NCBI GenBank assembly: GCA_903929355.1
Contig: CAIYUN010000009.1
Span: 1-64,000 of the forward strand
Source of the DNA: an uncultured Opitutaceae bacterium
GTDB taxonomy: Bacteria > Verrucomicrobiota > Verrucomicrobiia > Opitutales > Opitutaceae
Length of the DNA stretch: 64,000 nucleotides
Reading direction: 5' to 3'
Under the pieces are notes generated by a model. The model ran no database searches. It was not told the origin of the DNA and was given only the letters and a program-made list of their open reading frames with translations. Below are positions 1-7,357 of the stretch, piece after piece. A program made the translations under genes and the position numbers. Each line of letters starts with the position of its first letter. The first letter of the stretch is position 1.

Positions 1-7
1 CGGTGGC

Positions 8-949
8 CTAGGAGGCCAGCGCGGAGCTGCGCGACACGCGCGGGTACATCTCGATCACGACCATGCGGCCGGTCTCCGGGTCCACGGCAAACTGGATGTT
101 GGAACCGCCGGTCTCGACCCCGATTTCGCGGATCACGGCGAAGGAGGCGTCGCGCATGACCTGGTATTCCTTGTCGCTGAGCGTCATGGCCGGGGCGACA
201 GTGATGGAGTCGCCGGTGTGGACGCCCATCGGGTCGAAGTTCTCGATCGCGCAGATGACGACGCACTGGTCCTTGTGGTCGCGCATGACCTCCATCTCGA
301 ACTCCTTCCAGCCCAGCAGGCACTCCTCGACGAGCACCTCGTGGACCGGGGAAAGGTCGAGCCCGTTGGCGACGATGCGCTCGAACTCCTCGCGGTTGTA
401 GGCGATGCCGCCGCCGGAGCCGCCGAGCGTGAACGACGGCCGGATGATGAGGGGGAACTGGCCGAGCAGTTCGGCGGCGGCGCGGGCCTCGTCCATCGTG
501 CGCACCGTGCGGGAGCGCGCCACATCGAGCCCGATGCGGAGCATGGCCTGCTTGAAGAGTTCGCGGTCCTCGCCCTTGGCGATGGCGTTGGGCTTGGCGC
601 CGATCATCTCGACGCCGTGGCGGGCGAGGATGCCGGCCTTGTTCAACTCCATCGCCAGATTGAGCGCGGTCTGGCCGCCGAGGGTGGGCAGCAGCGCGGA
701 GGGGCGCTCGGCCACGATGATCTTCTCCAAAATCTCGACGGTGAGCGGCTCGATGTAGGTCACATCGGCAAACTCCGGGTCGGTCATGATGGTGGCCGGG
801 TTGGAGTTGACGAGTATGACTCGGTAGCCCTCCTCGCGGAGGGCCTTGCACGCCTGGGTGCCGGAGTAGTCAAACTCGCAGGCCTGGCCGATGACAATGG
901 GGCCGGCGCCGAGAATGAGGATGGACTTGAGGTCGGAGCGCTTGGGCAT
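8..949 (-). CDS. carB: Carbamoyl-phosphate synthase large chain, N-terminal part, ending at a premature amber codon
   Basis: Makes carbamoyl phosphate from glutamine-derived ammonia, bicarbonate and two ATP for arginine and pyrimidine synthesis. The 313 visible residues cover the pre-ATP-grasp domain and most of the first ATP-grasp domain: [20 protein letters not shown] at 11-30, GGQTALN near 91 and [11 protein letters not shown] near 171. I start it at MPKRSD because an upstream in-frame extension is unlike the family. The family is about 1070 residues; here the frame stops with TAG right after SRSSALAS, where a conserved Lys (AAG) begins KATG. Eleven residues earlier the family's EMNPR reads EMYPR (Y302), losing the Asn that with E300 binds metal-ATP in E. 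coli CarB. The rest of the gene would lie outside the window. It may be a pseudogene, or sequence errors at an end. Confidence 0.93.
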   Translation of the reverse strand: MPKRSDLKSILILGAGPIVIGQACEFDYSGTQACKALREEGYRVILVNSNPATIMTDPEFADVTYIEPLTVEILEKIIVAERPSALLPTLGGQTALNLAMELNKAGILARHGVEMIGAKPNAIAKGEDRELFKQAMLRIGLDVARSRTVRTMDEARAAAELLGQFPLIIRPSFTLGGSGGGIAYNREEFERIVANGLDLSPVHEVLVEECLLGWKEFEMEVMRDHKDQCVVICAIENFDPMGVHTGDSITVAPAMTLSDKEYQVMRDASFAVIREIGVETGGSNIQFAVDPETGRMVVIEMYPRVSRSSALAS

Positions 950-1033
950 GGATTCCCGCAAGGGTTGCGGGCGGGGAAACGGGCGGCAAGCGGAAAGGCG
1001 GGGGCGGGCCGAAAATCGAGGAGGAAACCAATC

Positions 1034-1130
1034 TTTAACCGCTAATGGACGCGAATTAACGCGAATGGACGGAGACGGGATGAGACGGAGTTTTTGACCA
1101 CTAATCTTCACTAATTCACGCTAATGGCAG
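1034..1130. repeat. Degenerate repeat (family E, ACGCGAAT phrases) upstream of carB
   Basis: The phrase CGCTAATGGACGCGAATTAA and relatives such as CACTAATCTTCACTAATTCA recur three to four times with drift. The same style of phrase recurs in other spacers of this window. No gene is seen in the 202-base spacer. Confidence 0.6.
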
Positions 1131-1151
1131 AGGTGAGAAGTACGTTCGAGG

Positions 1152-1850
1152 TCAGGGGGACTTGGCGGGCGGCTTGTATTCGCTGATGCGGGTGCCTGGT
1201 GGCAGAGCCTCAAGAATATCGGAGGTGGGCTGCTGCGTGCCGAACTTCACGAACCCGTCCCTAATGCTCCCTTTGAAATACTGGAGATTGTTGCCGGCGA
1301 AAAAGACGAATCCGCCCACGGTGCCATAGGGGCTATCTGCACGCCAGGCGCCATTAGTTTGGAGGCCGCGGGTCCAGGCGAGGGGCGTGGTCGGCGGCAG
1401 CGTGGCCAAGTGGGTGCCCTTGGGGAACAAGGCGACCGCGAACGCCAAAGGGGCGCATTGGAACTTGGGGTTGATCACTGCGACCGCTCCGGCGGCATGA
1501 GGGTCGACAAAGGTCGAGGGAAGCTGTGCCCCAGCATCGAAGCCTTGGTCGACTTTGGAAAACCACTGCCTGGGCTCGGCCATGGCACCGTCGCGGGCCA
1601 ACCGAGCCGCAAATGCGTATATGTCGGGCACAGCATCCGCCGTCAGCGTGCCCGGGTGATCCTGATCGTCCATGAGCCACGAATGGGCAATGACAGCCAA
1701 ACTGTTGCCGTCCACACCTTGTTGGCCCAACTTTACCCATCCGCTCACTATGTTTATGCAAACGGCGGCAAGGAGGCCAATCACCGCAATGATCGAAATA
1801 TCGCCCCGGAATCGGACGCGCGGGCGGAAGGAAGCAGGGGCGTCGTTCAC
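1152..1850 (-). CDS. Hypothetical membrane-anchored protein
   Basis: I do not recognise a family. The 232-residue product starts at a GTG (VNDAPASF); a longer frame would run across the antitoxin gene on the other strand and is Arg-rich and implausible. A single hydrophobic helix (SIIAVIGLLAAVCINIVSGW, about residues 17-36) lies near the N terminus, followed by a soluble part with Trp-, Pro- and Gly-rich segments (WLMDDQDHPG, GGFVFFAGNNLQYFKGSIRDG). This topology suggests an inner-membrane anchor with an extracytoplasmic domain. The WLMDDQDHPG segment and the following Ala/Asp-rich helix recall proteins encoded near type II secretion or pilin genes in verrucomicrobia, but that link is weak. 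Confidence 0.6.
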   Translation of the reverse strand: MNDAPASFRPRVRFRGDISIIAVIGLLAAVCINIVSGWVKLGQQGVDGNSLAVIAHSWLMDDQDHPGTLTADAVPDIYAFAARLARDGAMAEPRQWFSKVDQGFDAGAQLPSTFVDPHAAGAVAVINPKFQCAPLAFAVALFPKGTHLATLPPTTPLAWTRGLQTNGAWRADSPYGTVGGFVFFAGNNLQYFKGSIRDGFVKFGTQQPTSDILEALPPGTRISEYKPPAKSP

Positions 1851-1920
1851 AACGGAACCAGCCTGCCGCGACCGGCCGGTGGCCGCAAGGCGCAAAGCCG
1901 CCCGCCCCTTGACCGCAGGC

Positions 1921-1936
1921 GTGAAACATGTTTCAC
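1921..1936. promoter_or_regulatory. Perfect 16-bp palindrome before the antitoxin gene, probable operator
   Basis: GTGAAACATGTTTCAC is a perfect palindrome ending 8 bases before the antitoxin ATG, so a protein bound there would cover the ribosome-binding or promoter region. Phd/YefM antitoxins commonly repress their own operon through such palindromes. The half-sites are those of ParB's parS (TGTTTCAC and GTGAAACA) in swapped order. Confidence 0.55.
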
Positions 1937-1944
1937 TGGCCGGC

Positions 1945-2211
1945 ATGGAAACCGTGACCATCCGCGAGCTGCGCCAGAACTGGCCCGCTGTCGAGAAGCG
2001 CCTCGCCGCCGCCGGCGGGTTGACGGTGACGCGCGACGGCACCGCCGTCGCCGAGCTGCACCCGGCCCGCCAACCTGCGGCGAAGAGTAAACCCAAGCAG
2101 TTTGAACCGGAGGCGCACCGGCGGAGGCTGGAGAAAATCTGGGGGCCAAATCCACCGGCATTTTCCTTTTCCGCCGCTTTGGCGCACGACCGGGCGGAGC
2201 GGAAATTTTAA
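1945..2211 (+). CDS. Type II antitoxin, Phd/YefM-like (prevent-host-death family)
   Basis: Predicted DNA-binding antitoxin of 88 residues that would neutralise the PIN toxin encoded 5 bases downstream. The N terminus METVTIRELRQNWPAVEKRL followed by LTVTRDGTAVAEL is the typical Phd/YefM fold: strand, helix, helix, then the strand that reads GxxVAxL. The C-terminal half is Lys/Arg/Pro rich and probably disordered until it binds toxin. The start is chosen at the ATG just after the palindrome; in-frame sequence continues upstream but has no family similarity. The pair is probably co-transcribed and autoregulated through the palindrome. Confidence 0.85.
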   Translation: METVTIRELRQNWPAVEKRLAAAGGLTVTRDGTAVAELHPARQPAAKSKPKQFEPEAHRRRLEKIWGPNPPAFSFSAALAHDRAERKF

Positions 2212-2216
2212 GCACC

Positions 2217-2642
2217 GTGAGCCTTTACCTCGACACCAGCTGCTTGGTGAAGCTGCTCAAAGTGGAACCGGAAACCGACGCCGTGTCGCAACTGGTCCAT
2301 GGCGAGACGGAAGTGGTGGTCTCGGAGCTCACCTTGTTGGAGGCGGAACAGCAAATCACCGCCGCGCGGTTGGGCGGCCAGCTCACCCCGGCGCAAGCGC
2401 GGCAGGCCGAGGCGGCTCTCAAGGAGACCACCGCGGAGCCCCCTTTTGTCGTCCGCGCCATCGCGACCGATGTCTTTCAGATTGCGCGCCGCCAGTCGGC
2501 GGGCAAGGGCTACTGCCGCACCCTCGACCGGCTGCATCTCGCGGCGATGGAAAGCCTCGGGGTCCGGCGCCTGCTCACCCATGACGACCAGCAGGCCGCC
2601 GCAGCGCGGGCGCTGGGCTTTGCGGTGGTGCGGCCGAGGTGA
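2217..2642 (+). CDS. PIN-domain toxin ribonuclease (VapC-like)
   Basis: A 141-residue PIN-domain protein, probable Mg-dependent RNase of a toxin-antitoxin pair. It starts at GTG with MSLYLDTSCLVKLL, giving the first metal-binding Asp (D6). A second acidic cluster is LTLLEAE (about 38-44), and the C-terminal acids are in LDRLHLA and THDDQ, matching the four-acid PIN site. Length is normal for VapC. It lies 5 bases after the antitoxin gene on the same strand, the usual order. PIN toxins are more often paired with AbrB or RHH antitoxins, but Phd/YefM partners are well known. Confidence 0.88.
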   Translation: MSLYLDTSCLVKLLKVEPETDAVSQLVHGETEVVVSELTLLEAEQQITAARLGGQLTPAQARQAEAALKETTAEPPFVVRAIATDVFQIARRQSAGKGYCRTLDRLHLAAMESLGVRRLLTHDDQQAAAARALGFAVVRPR

Positions 2643-2802
2643 GACGGCCCGGAGGTTATGCAGGAAGGGCGGAAAAGGCCCCCGAATCAGTTGCCAAAGG
2701 AATCGAAGCCGCCCCTGTTCGGATACAGGCTGTCGGCACGCCCCACCCTCGCCCCGCCAGAATCAAACAAGCGCGTTGCGACAACTCGCTCAACCTCAAT
2801 AT

Positions 2803-2840
2803 CTCCGACCTTTGCGGCCTTGGCGATCTTGGTGTAAAAC
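2803..2840 (-). repeat. Family F repeat (TTTACACCAAGATCGC phrase)
   Basis: On the minus strand the spacer after the toxin gene reads TTTTACACCAAGATCGCCAA followed by GGCCGCAAAGGTCGG. The same phrase occurs at 16084-16118, and shorter relatives at 13014, 29877 and 36635. Confidence 0.65.
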
Positions 2841-2859
2841 GCGTCTGAGCTTCGCCCGC

Positions 2860-4116
2860 TCAGCCCAGCTTGCCCACGTCCACCGCGAGGACCTTGGCGG
2901 CGGCGGCCTTGTCGTTGTGGCAGGCGCGCAGAACCCGGTCGGTGTATTGTTTCTGCTGGCCGGCCAGATAGTCGGAGAGCGTGGGCCAGTCTTTCAGCTC
3001 GTGCACCCGCATGGGCAGCTGCTGTGAGGTGATGACCCGCGCATCGGAGCTGGCGGCAATCTTCGAGACCACCTGGTGCAGCTCGGTGAGGTTGCCCGGC
3101 CAATGGTAGGCGCCCAGGACCGCGAGCGCGTCGGCGGTGAACTCCACACTGCTGGTGTCGAAAAAGGGGTTGGCGGTGCGGGCGGAGAAAAACTGCACCA
3201 ACTGGGGGATGTCCGCCGCCCGCTCCCGCAGCGGCGGGAGCAGCACGGGGAGCGCCGCGATGCGGTAGAACAGCTCGTCGCTGAACCCGCCCTCCTCGAC
3301 GAGCTTCTCCAGGTCCACGTTGGTGGTGCACACGAGGCGGAAGCTGTGGGCGGTGTTGCGGAGGACGCTGACGAGCTCCGCCTGGAGCGGCAGCGCCAGG
3401 GCCTGGATGTGCTGCAGCAGGAGGGTGCCGCCCTTGGCCTGCTTCACCCACTCCCCGCCGGCGCCGCCCTGACCGAGCAGGCCGGTGCGAAGGTCGGGCT
3501 CCGTGCTGAGCGCGCAGTCGATGCGCACAAACGGGCTGGTGGGCGACTCGCCGGCGGCATGGAGGATCTCCGCCACGGTGGACTTGCCGCTGCCGGGCTC
3601 GCCCTGCAGCAGCACCGGGTTGCGCGCGGCCGCGAGTTTCTTCACCTGCTGGACGAGCTTGCGGTTCGGCGGGCTGTCGCCGACGAGGCGGCTGGTCGCA
3701 TCCGCCGCCGGTTGCGCCTTGGCGGGGCCGGGGGCGCGGTTGGTGGTGGCAAACAGCCGGAGCTCGAGCCCGCGCTTGAGGGTGGCGATGAGCTCGTCCA
3801 CCCGAAAGGGCTTTTGCAGATAGTCGAATGCGCCAAATTTGAGCGCCTGGATCGCGCTTTCGGTCGAGGCATAGGCCGTCATGATGATAACGACGGCGGT
3901 GGGATCGTAGAGCTTGAGCTGCTTGAGCAACGTGATCCCGTCCATCGGCTTCATGTCGATGTCGGCGAGGACCAGGTCAAACTTTTCGGCCTTGTAGCGG
4001 GCGAGCGCCTTCTCCCCGTCCGTGGCAAACGCGGTCGCAAAGCCCGTGGGCTGGATCACAGCGTCGAGCATCTCGTGAATCGAGAGGAGGTCGTCTACAA
4101 TGAGAACGGAGGGCAT
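2860..4116 (-). CDS. NtrC-like response regulator with degenerate AAA+ domain
   Basis: A 418-residue two-domain regulator. Residues 1-120 are a receiver domain: MPSVLIVDD with the acidic pair, the phospho-acceptor Asp in LVLADIDMKPMDG and the Lys in YLQKPF. Residues 140-370 are an AAA+ domain with a good Walker A (GEPGSGKST). The Walker B, normally GGTLFLDE, reads GGTLLLQH, so both acids are missing, and the GAFTGA loop that contacts sigma-54 is absent. The C terminus stops within what would be the Fis-type helix-turn-helix (VLRACHNDKAAAAKVL). It therefore probably does not work as an ATP-driven sigma-54 activator; it could act by phosphorylation-dependent protein contacts. The PilC/GspF gene is 57 bases upstream on the same strand, suggesting a role in pilus or secretion control. 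The second Met is chosen as the start. Confidence 0.85.
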   Translation of the reverse strand: MPSVLIVDDLLSIHEMLDAVIQPTGFATAFATDGEKALARYKAEKFDLVLADIDMKPMDGITLLKQLKLYDPTAVVIIMTAYASTESAIQALKFGAFDYLQKPFRVDELIATLKRGLELRLFATTNRAPGPAKAQPAADATSRLVGDSPPNRKLVQQVKKLAAARNPVLLQGEPGSGKSTVAEILHAAGESPTSPFVRIDCALSTEPDLRTGLLGQGGAGGEWVKQAKGGTLLLQHIQALALPLQAELVSVLRNTAHSFRLVCTTNVDLEKLVEEGGFSDELFYRIAALPVLLPPLRERAADIPQLVQFFSARTANPFFDTSSVEFTADALAVLGAYHWPGNLTELHQVVSKIAASSDARVITSQQLPMRVHELKDWPTLSDYLAGQQKQYTDRVLRACHNDKAAAAKVLAVDVGKLG

Positions 4117-4173
4117 GGAGCGGGAACGTTCCAACGTTGGCGCCGCGAAGTCAACCGGGGTGTGCGGCCGGCA

Positions 4174-5361
4174 TCAATTTACCCCGCCGGCGACCGCACC
4201 CATCTGGAAGATGGGCAGGAACATGGCCATCACGATGCCACCGACCACAATGCCGAGAAAAACGATGAGCAGGGGCTCGATGAGCGAGGTGAGCGCGCCG
4301 ACCGTGGCGTCGCACTCCGTGTCGTAAAAGTCCGCGATCTTGTTCATCATGCCGTCCACATTGCCCGTCGCCTCGCCCGCCTTGACCATGTGCTTCATCA
4401 TCGGGGGGAAAAAGGCGTTGGCCGCGAGCACCTCGGAGACCTGCCCGCCCTGGCTGACATGCTTGGAGATCTCGGCGCAGGCGTCCTCAATCTGCACCTT
4501 GTTGCTGGCCGAGGCGACGATCTCCAGGGTGCGAAGGATGGGCACGCCGGAGCGAATGAGCGTGGCATAGGTGCGGCAGAAGCGTGAAAGGGCGATCTTG
4601 TGCACCAAGCTGCCAAAGATGGGCGCGCGCACCAGGCCGAGGTCCTTGATCCGCCGGCCACGCGGGGTGGAGACAAACTTGTTGCCAAGCCAGTAGGCGC
4701 CATAGACCAGCCCGGCGATCAGCCACCAATAGGCCTTCAGGAAATCGCTCACATCGATGAGGAACTGGGTGGGCGCCGGCAGCTTGGAGCCGAAGTCCTT
4801 GAACATCTGCGCGAACACCGGGATGACGAAGATGAGCAGCACGTTCACCAGGGCGACGGCCAGCAGGATGACCGCCACCGGGTAGGTGAGCGCGGATTTC
4901 ACCTTCTTGGCGAGCTTGACGCTGGCCTCGAAATAGCCGGCAACCTTGCCCAGGATCTCGGACAAGGCGCCCGAAGCCTCGCCCGCCTCGACCATCGAGA
5001 TGAACAGGGTCGGGAAGCTCTTCGGAAACCTTTTCACCGCCGCCGAAAACGAGTTGCCCGAGGAGATGTCGTTGCGCACATCCCGGATGATGATCCGGAA
5101 ATAGGGGTTCTCCGTCTGGTCCTGGAGCGCCTCGAGGCATTGCACGAGAGGGAGGCCGGCGGTGAGCAAAGAGGAGAGCTGCTGCGTGAAAATTGCGAGG
5201 TCGGCGAGCTTGAGCCGGTAGTTTTGGGCCTTCTTCTCAATCGCCTTCTGTTTGGCCAAAGCCTGGGCCGCCTTGAGGTTTGGCCCCTTCGCCGCCGGGT
5301 TGGCGCTGGGACGCAACGCGGCGGACGGCTGGCCCGGGGAAGCGGAAGTGATGAAGCCCAT
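4174..5361 (-). CDS. pilC: Type IV pilus / type II secretion inner-membrane platform protein (PilC/GspF)
   Basis: Polytopic inner-membrane platform protein that couples the assembly ATPase to growth of the pilus or pseudopilus. The 395-residue product has the two T2SSF domains of the family: the first with FTQQLSSLLTAGLPL and MVEAGEASGAL, the second with FCRTYATLIRSGVPI and MVKAGEATGNV. Three hydrophobic stretches are at VAVILLAVALVNVLLIFVI, WWLIAGLVYGAYWL and the C-terminal LLIVFLGIVVGGIVMAMFLP. The first about 45 residues are Ala/Pro/Lys rich and soluble. No ATPase (PilB/PilT) or secretin gene is in view, but a response regulator lies downstream and a pseudopilin gene is 1.3 kb away. Confidence 0.95.
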   Translation of the reverse strand: MGFITSASPGQPSAALRPSANPAAKGPNLKAAQALAKQKAIEKKAQNYRLKLADLAIFTQQLSSLLTAGLPLVQCLEALQDQTENPYFRIIIRDVRNDISSGNSFSAAVKRFPKSFPTLFISMVEAGEASGALSEILGKVAGYFEASVKLAKKVKSALTYPVAVILLAVALVNVLLIFVIPVFAQMFKDFGSKLPAPTQFLIDVSDFLKAYWWLIAGLVYGAYWLGNKFVSTPRGRRIKDLGLVRAPIFGSLVHKIALSRFCRTYATLIRSGVPILRTLEIVASASNKVQIEDACAEISKHVSQGGQVSEVLAANAFFPPMMKHMVKAGEATGNVDGMMNKIADFYDTECDATVGALTSLIEPLLIVFLGIVVGGIVMAMFLPIFQMGAVAGGVN

Positions 5362-5458
5362 GTCCGCAGCAAAAACCTCCCGCCGCCCGCACGCAACCCA
5401 AAATCCCGGGCGAAGCTTGACCCGCCCCGGGTCGGCCCTGATGCTCCCGGCCGCGCTG

Positions 5459-5532
<74 letters not shown>

Positions 5533-5551
5533 ATCCTCCCCACCCCAGCCC

Positions 5552-6496
5552 ATGAAACCTGCCCTGCCCTTGCTCTGTCTGCTCCTCTTGCAGGGGGCTG
5601 CGGTCCCCGGCACGGCCGCCCAAAATCCGCCGACGGCGGCCGGGGTGCTCAACGACGCCATCCCCAATCTGCCGCCGCCACCACGCAGCACGACCGAGCC
5701 GCACGTCAACACCGCGGCCATCCCCTATCCGCAGTATTACGACGACGCGCTCGCCGTCGGCCGGGGCAATATCCCCACGTTCAATCGGCTCCACGCCGCC
5801 AATGTCGTCCGCGCCAAACAGGGCGGCATCGACCTGCTCTTCGTCGGCGACTCCATCACCCAGTTTTGGGCCAACGCGGGCCGCACGGTCTGGAGCCAGA
5901 ATTATGGCGCGTTGCACGCCGCCAATTTTGGCGTCAGCGCCGACCGGACTCAAAACGTGCTCTGGCGGCTGCAAAACGGCGAGGGCGGGGGCTTCTCGCC
6001 CCAGGTCATCGTCCTCATGATCGGCACCAACAACCTCGGTCCCGAGGTGGACAACCACACCCCGCGCAACACCCCGGCCGAAATCGCGGAGGGGATCGCC
6101 GCCATCCTCCAGGAGTTTCGCACCCGCTTCCCCGTCGCCCGGACGCTCCTGCTGGGCATCCTCCCGCGCGAGGCGAAAAACGATCCCGACCGCAGGGACT
6201 TGGAGGAGGTCAACCGTCTCATCGCCCGGTTCGACGATGGTCGCCAGGTGTTCTTCCTGGATCTCGGCCCAAAGTTTCTCCGCGCCGACGGCTCCGTGAA
6301 CCCCGACCTGATCAACGCCGACTTCAGCCGGCAGCTCGGCAACCGCAACCTGTATGTCCACCCCAAGACCGCCGGCTACACGGTCTGGGCCGACGCCATC
6401 AAGGAACCCCTCGCCAATCTGATGGCGGGCAGGGATGTTTATGGCTTTCCCCTCCCCGCCGACCAGCCCGCACCCGCCCAGCTGAGCAATCATTGA
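5552..6496 (+). CDS. Secreted SGNH/GDSL hydrolase (PAF-acetylhydrolase-like)
   Basis: Exported esterase-like enzyme of 314 residues with a signal peptide (about 1-23, LPLLCLLLLQGAAVPGTAA). The nucleophile motif is LLFVGDSITQFW (Ser about 101), block II has FGVSADRTQNVLWRL, and block III is VLMIGTNNLG with the Asn of the oxyanion hole. In block V the family's DxxH reads LYVH before PKTAGY: the His is present but the usual triad Asp is not, so the enzyme may rely on a dyad or another acid. Family members remove acetyl groups from sugars or lipids; in this polysaccharide-degrading background an acetyl-glycan esterase is a reasonable guess. It begins 19 bases after the tRNA. Confidence 0.88.
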   Translation: MKPALPLLCLLLLQGAAVPGTAAQNPPTAAGVLNDAIPNLPPPPRSTTEPHVNTAAIPYPQYYDDALAVGRGNIPTFNRLHAANVVRAKQGGIDLLFVGDSITQFWANAGRTVWSQNYGALHAANFGVSADRTQNVLWRLQNGEGGGFSPQVIVLMIGTNNLGPEVDNHTPRNTPAEIAEGIAAILQEFRTRFPVARTLLLGILPREAKNDPDRRDLEEVNRLIARFDDGRQVFFLDLGPKFLRADGSVNPDLINADFSRQLGNRNLYVHPKTAGYTVWADAIKEPLANLMAGRDVYGFPLPADQPAPAQLSNH

Positions 6497-6551
6497 TGGC
6501 GGCGGGCCGCAGGAAGTGGTCGTGCCCTTTCATCCAAAAAACCTTATGATG

Positions 6552-6614
6552 AAACCACGGATTGTCGGACTGTCGCTTCGCTCGGTACATGGACGGACAC
6601 TGATGATCGTGGTA
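6552..6614. repeat. Family E imperfect inverted repeat
   Basis: The spacer between the converging SGNH hydrolase and pseudopilin genes carries AACCACGGATTGTCGGACTG at one end and GATGATCGTGGT at the other. The ACCACGGAT phrase recurs at 11761 and elsewhere. Confidence 0.5.
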
Positions 6615-6694
6615 AATTCCGACTGCCGAATTTAGCATCATCTGACTCTGCCCCTGTTTCACACCCCCGCCATGATGATTACAGGCAGGTATGA

Positions 6695-7198
6695 TCAGTG
6701 CAGCTGGTAGGTGTAACCGGTGGTGCCGTTGGCCGTGAGAATTCCCGTCGTGAGGTCGCCGTCGTCGAGGAGGGCATCCACCATCAACATCACCGTGGCG
6801 GAGGTCGATGGGGTGTTGCTGATAAACAGCTTGGCGGCAGGGCCGGACCATGAGAAATTTCCGCCCACCACCGTGGTCTGCTTGTAGACCGCTGGGATAT
6901 AGAAGTCCATGCCGGCAGGAACCAGACCGGGCGCGTTGGGTGGCGGCCAGCCCCCGTTTTCCAAGGCAAAGCGTTGAAACGCGTTCTCACATTGGCGGAT
7001 GTCATTGGCCATGCGGGTGGCATACGACCGGTTCTGCACGCGCTGGAAAGCCGGCAGCGCCATCGCCGCCAACAGCCCGATGATCACAACCACGACCATG
7101 ATCTCGACCAAGGTAAAGGCCCGGCGGTTTTCTCGGAAGATGTGGCGGGACGAACGCAGCACGAGACAAAGTGATTCATTCTCGCATTTACTTTGCAA
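6695..7198 (-). CDS. Type IV pilin-like / type II secretion pseudopilin
   Basis: A 167-residue prepilin-like protein. The class III signal RRAFTLVEIMVVVVIIG has the Phe+1 and Glu+5 of substrates of prepilin peptidase; the residue before the cleavage site is Ala instead of the usual Gly, which is tolerated in pseudopilins. A hydrophobic helix follows, then NRSYATRMANDIRQCENAFQ and a small globular domain. This architecture matches the many single-copy type II secretion system proteins of verrucomicrobia. The start is uncertain: TTG at 7198 gives an unusually long 27-residue leader, and a GTG at 7162 is also in frame; neither has a good ribosome-binding site. Confidence 0.88.
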   Translation of the reverse strand: MQSKCENESLCLVLRSSRHIFRENRRAFTLVEIMVVVVIIGLLAAMALPAFQRVQNRSYATRMANDIRQCENAFQRFALENGGWPPPNAPGLVPAGMDFYIPAVYKQTTVVGGNFSWSGPAAKLFISNTPSTSATVMLMVDALLDDGDLTTGILTANGTTGYTYQLH

Positions 7199-7267
7199 TA
7201 CTAAATGATCGAAGACCTGCGCGCCGTGGGCTCAAGGCGGCGTGGCGCACGTTGCTCCTCGTCCGCA

Positions 7268-7350
7268 CCCAAACCAAGCACCCGGCACCTCGCACCAAGA
7301 ACAAAGCCCCCCAATTTCAGCCTTTCAGCCCTTCGGTCTTTCAGCCTTTC
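7268..7350. repeat. Family C and family B degenerate repeats in the leader of the epimerase gene
   Basis: First AACCAAGCACCCGGCACC and CACCAAGAAC (family C), then TTTCAGCC-CTTCGGTC-TTTCAGCC-TTTC (family B, a drifting 8-base unit). They end 8 bases before the ATG, leaving almost no conventional ribosome-binding site. Confidence 0.6.
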
Positions 7351-7357
7351 TACCCCC

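Noticed and set aside
1921-1936. True parS site
   Set aside because: The two octamers are in the wrong order for ParB, and no parA/parB genes are near.
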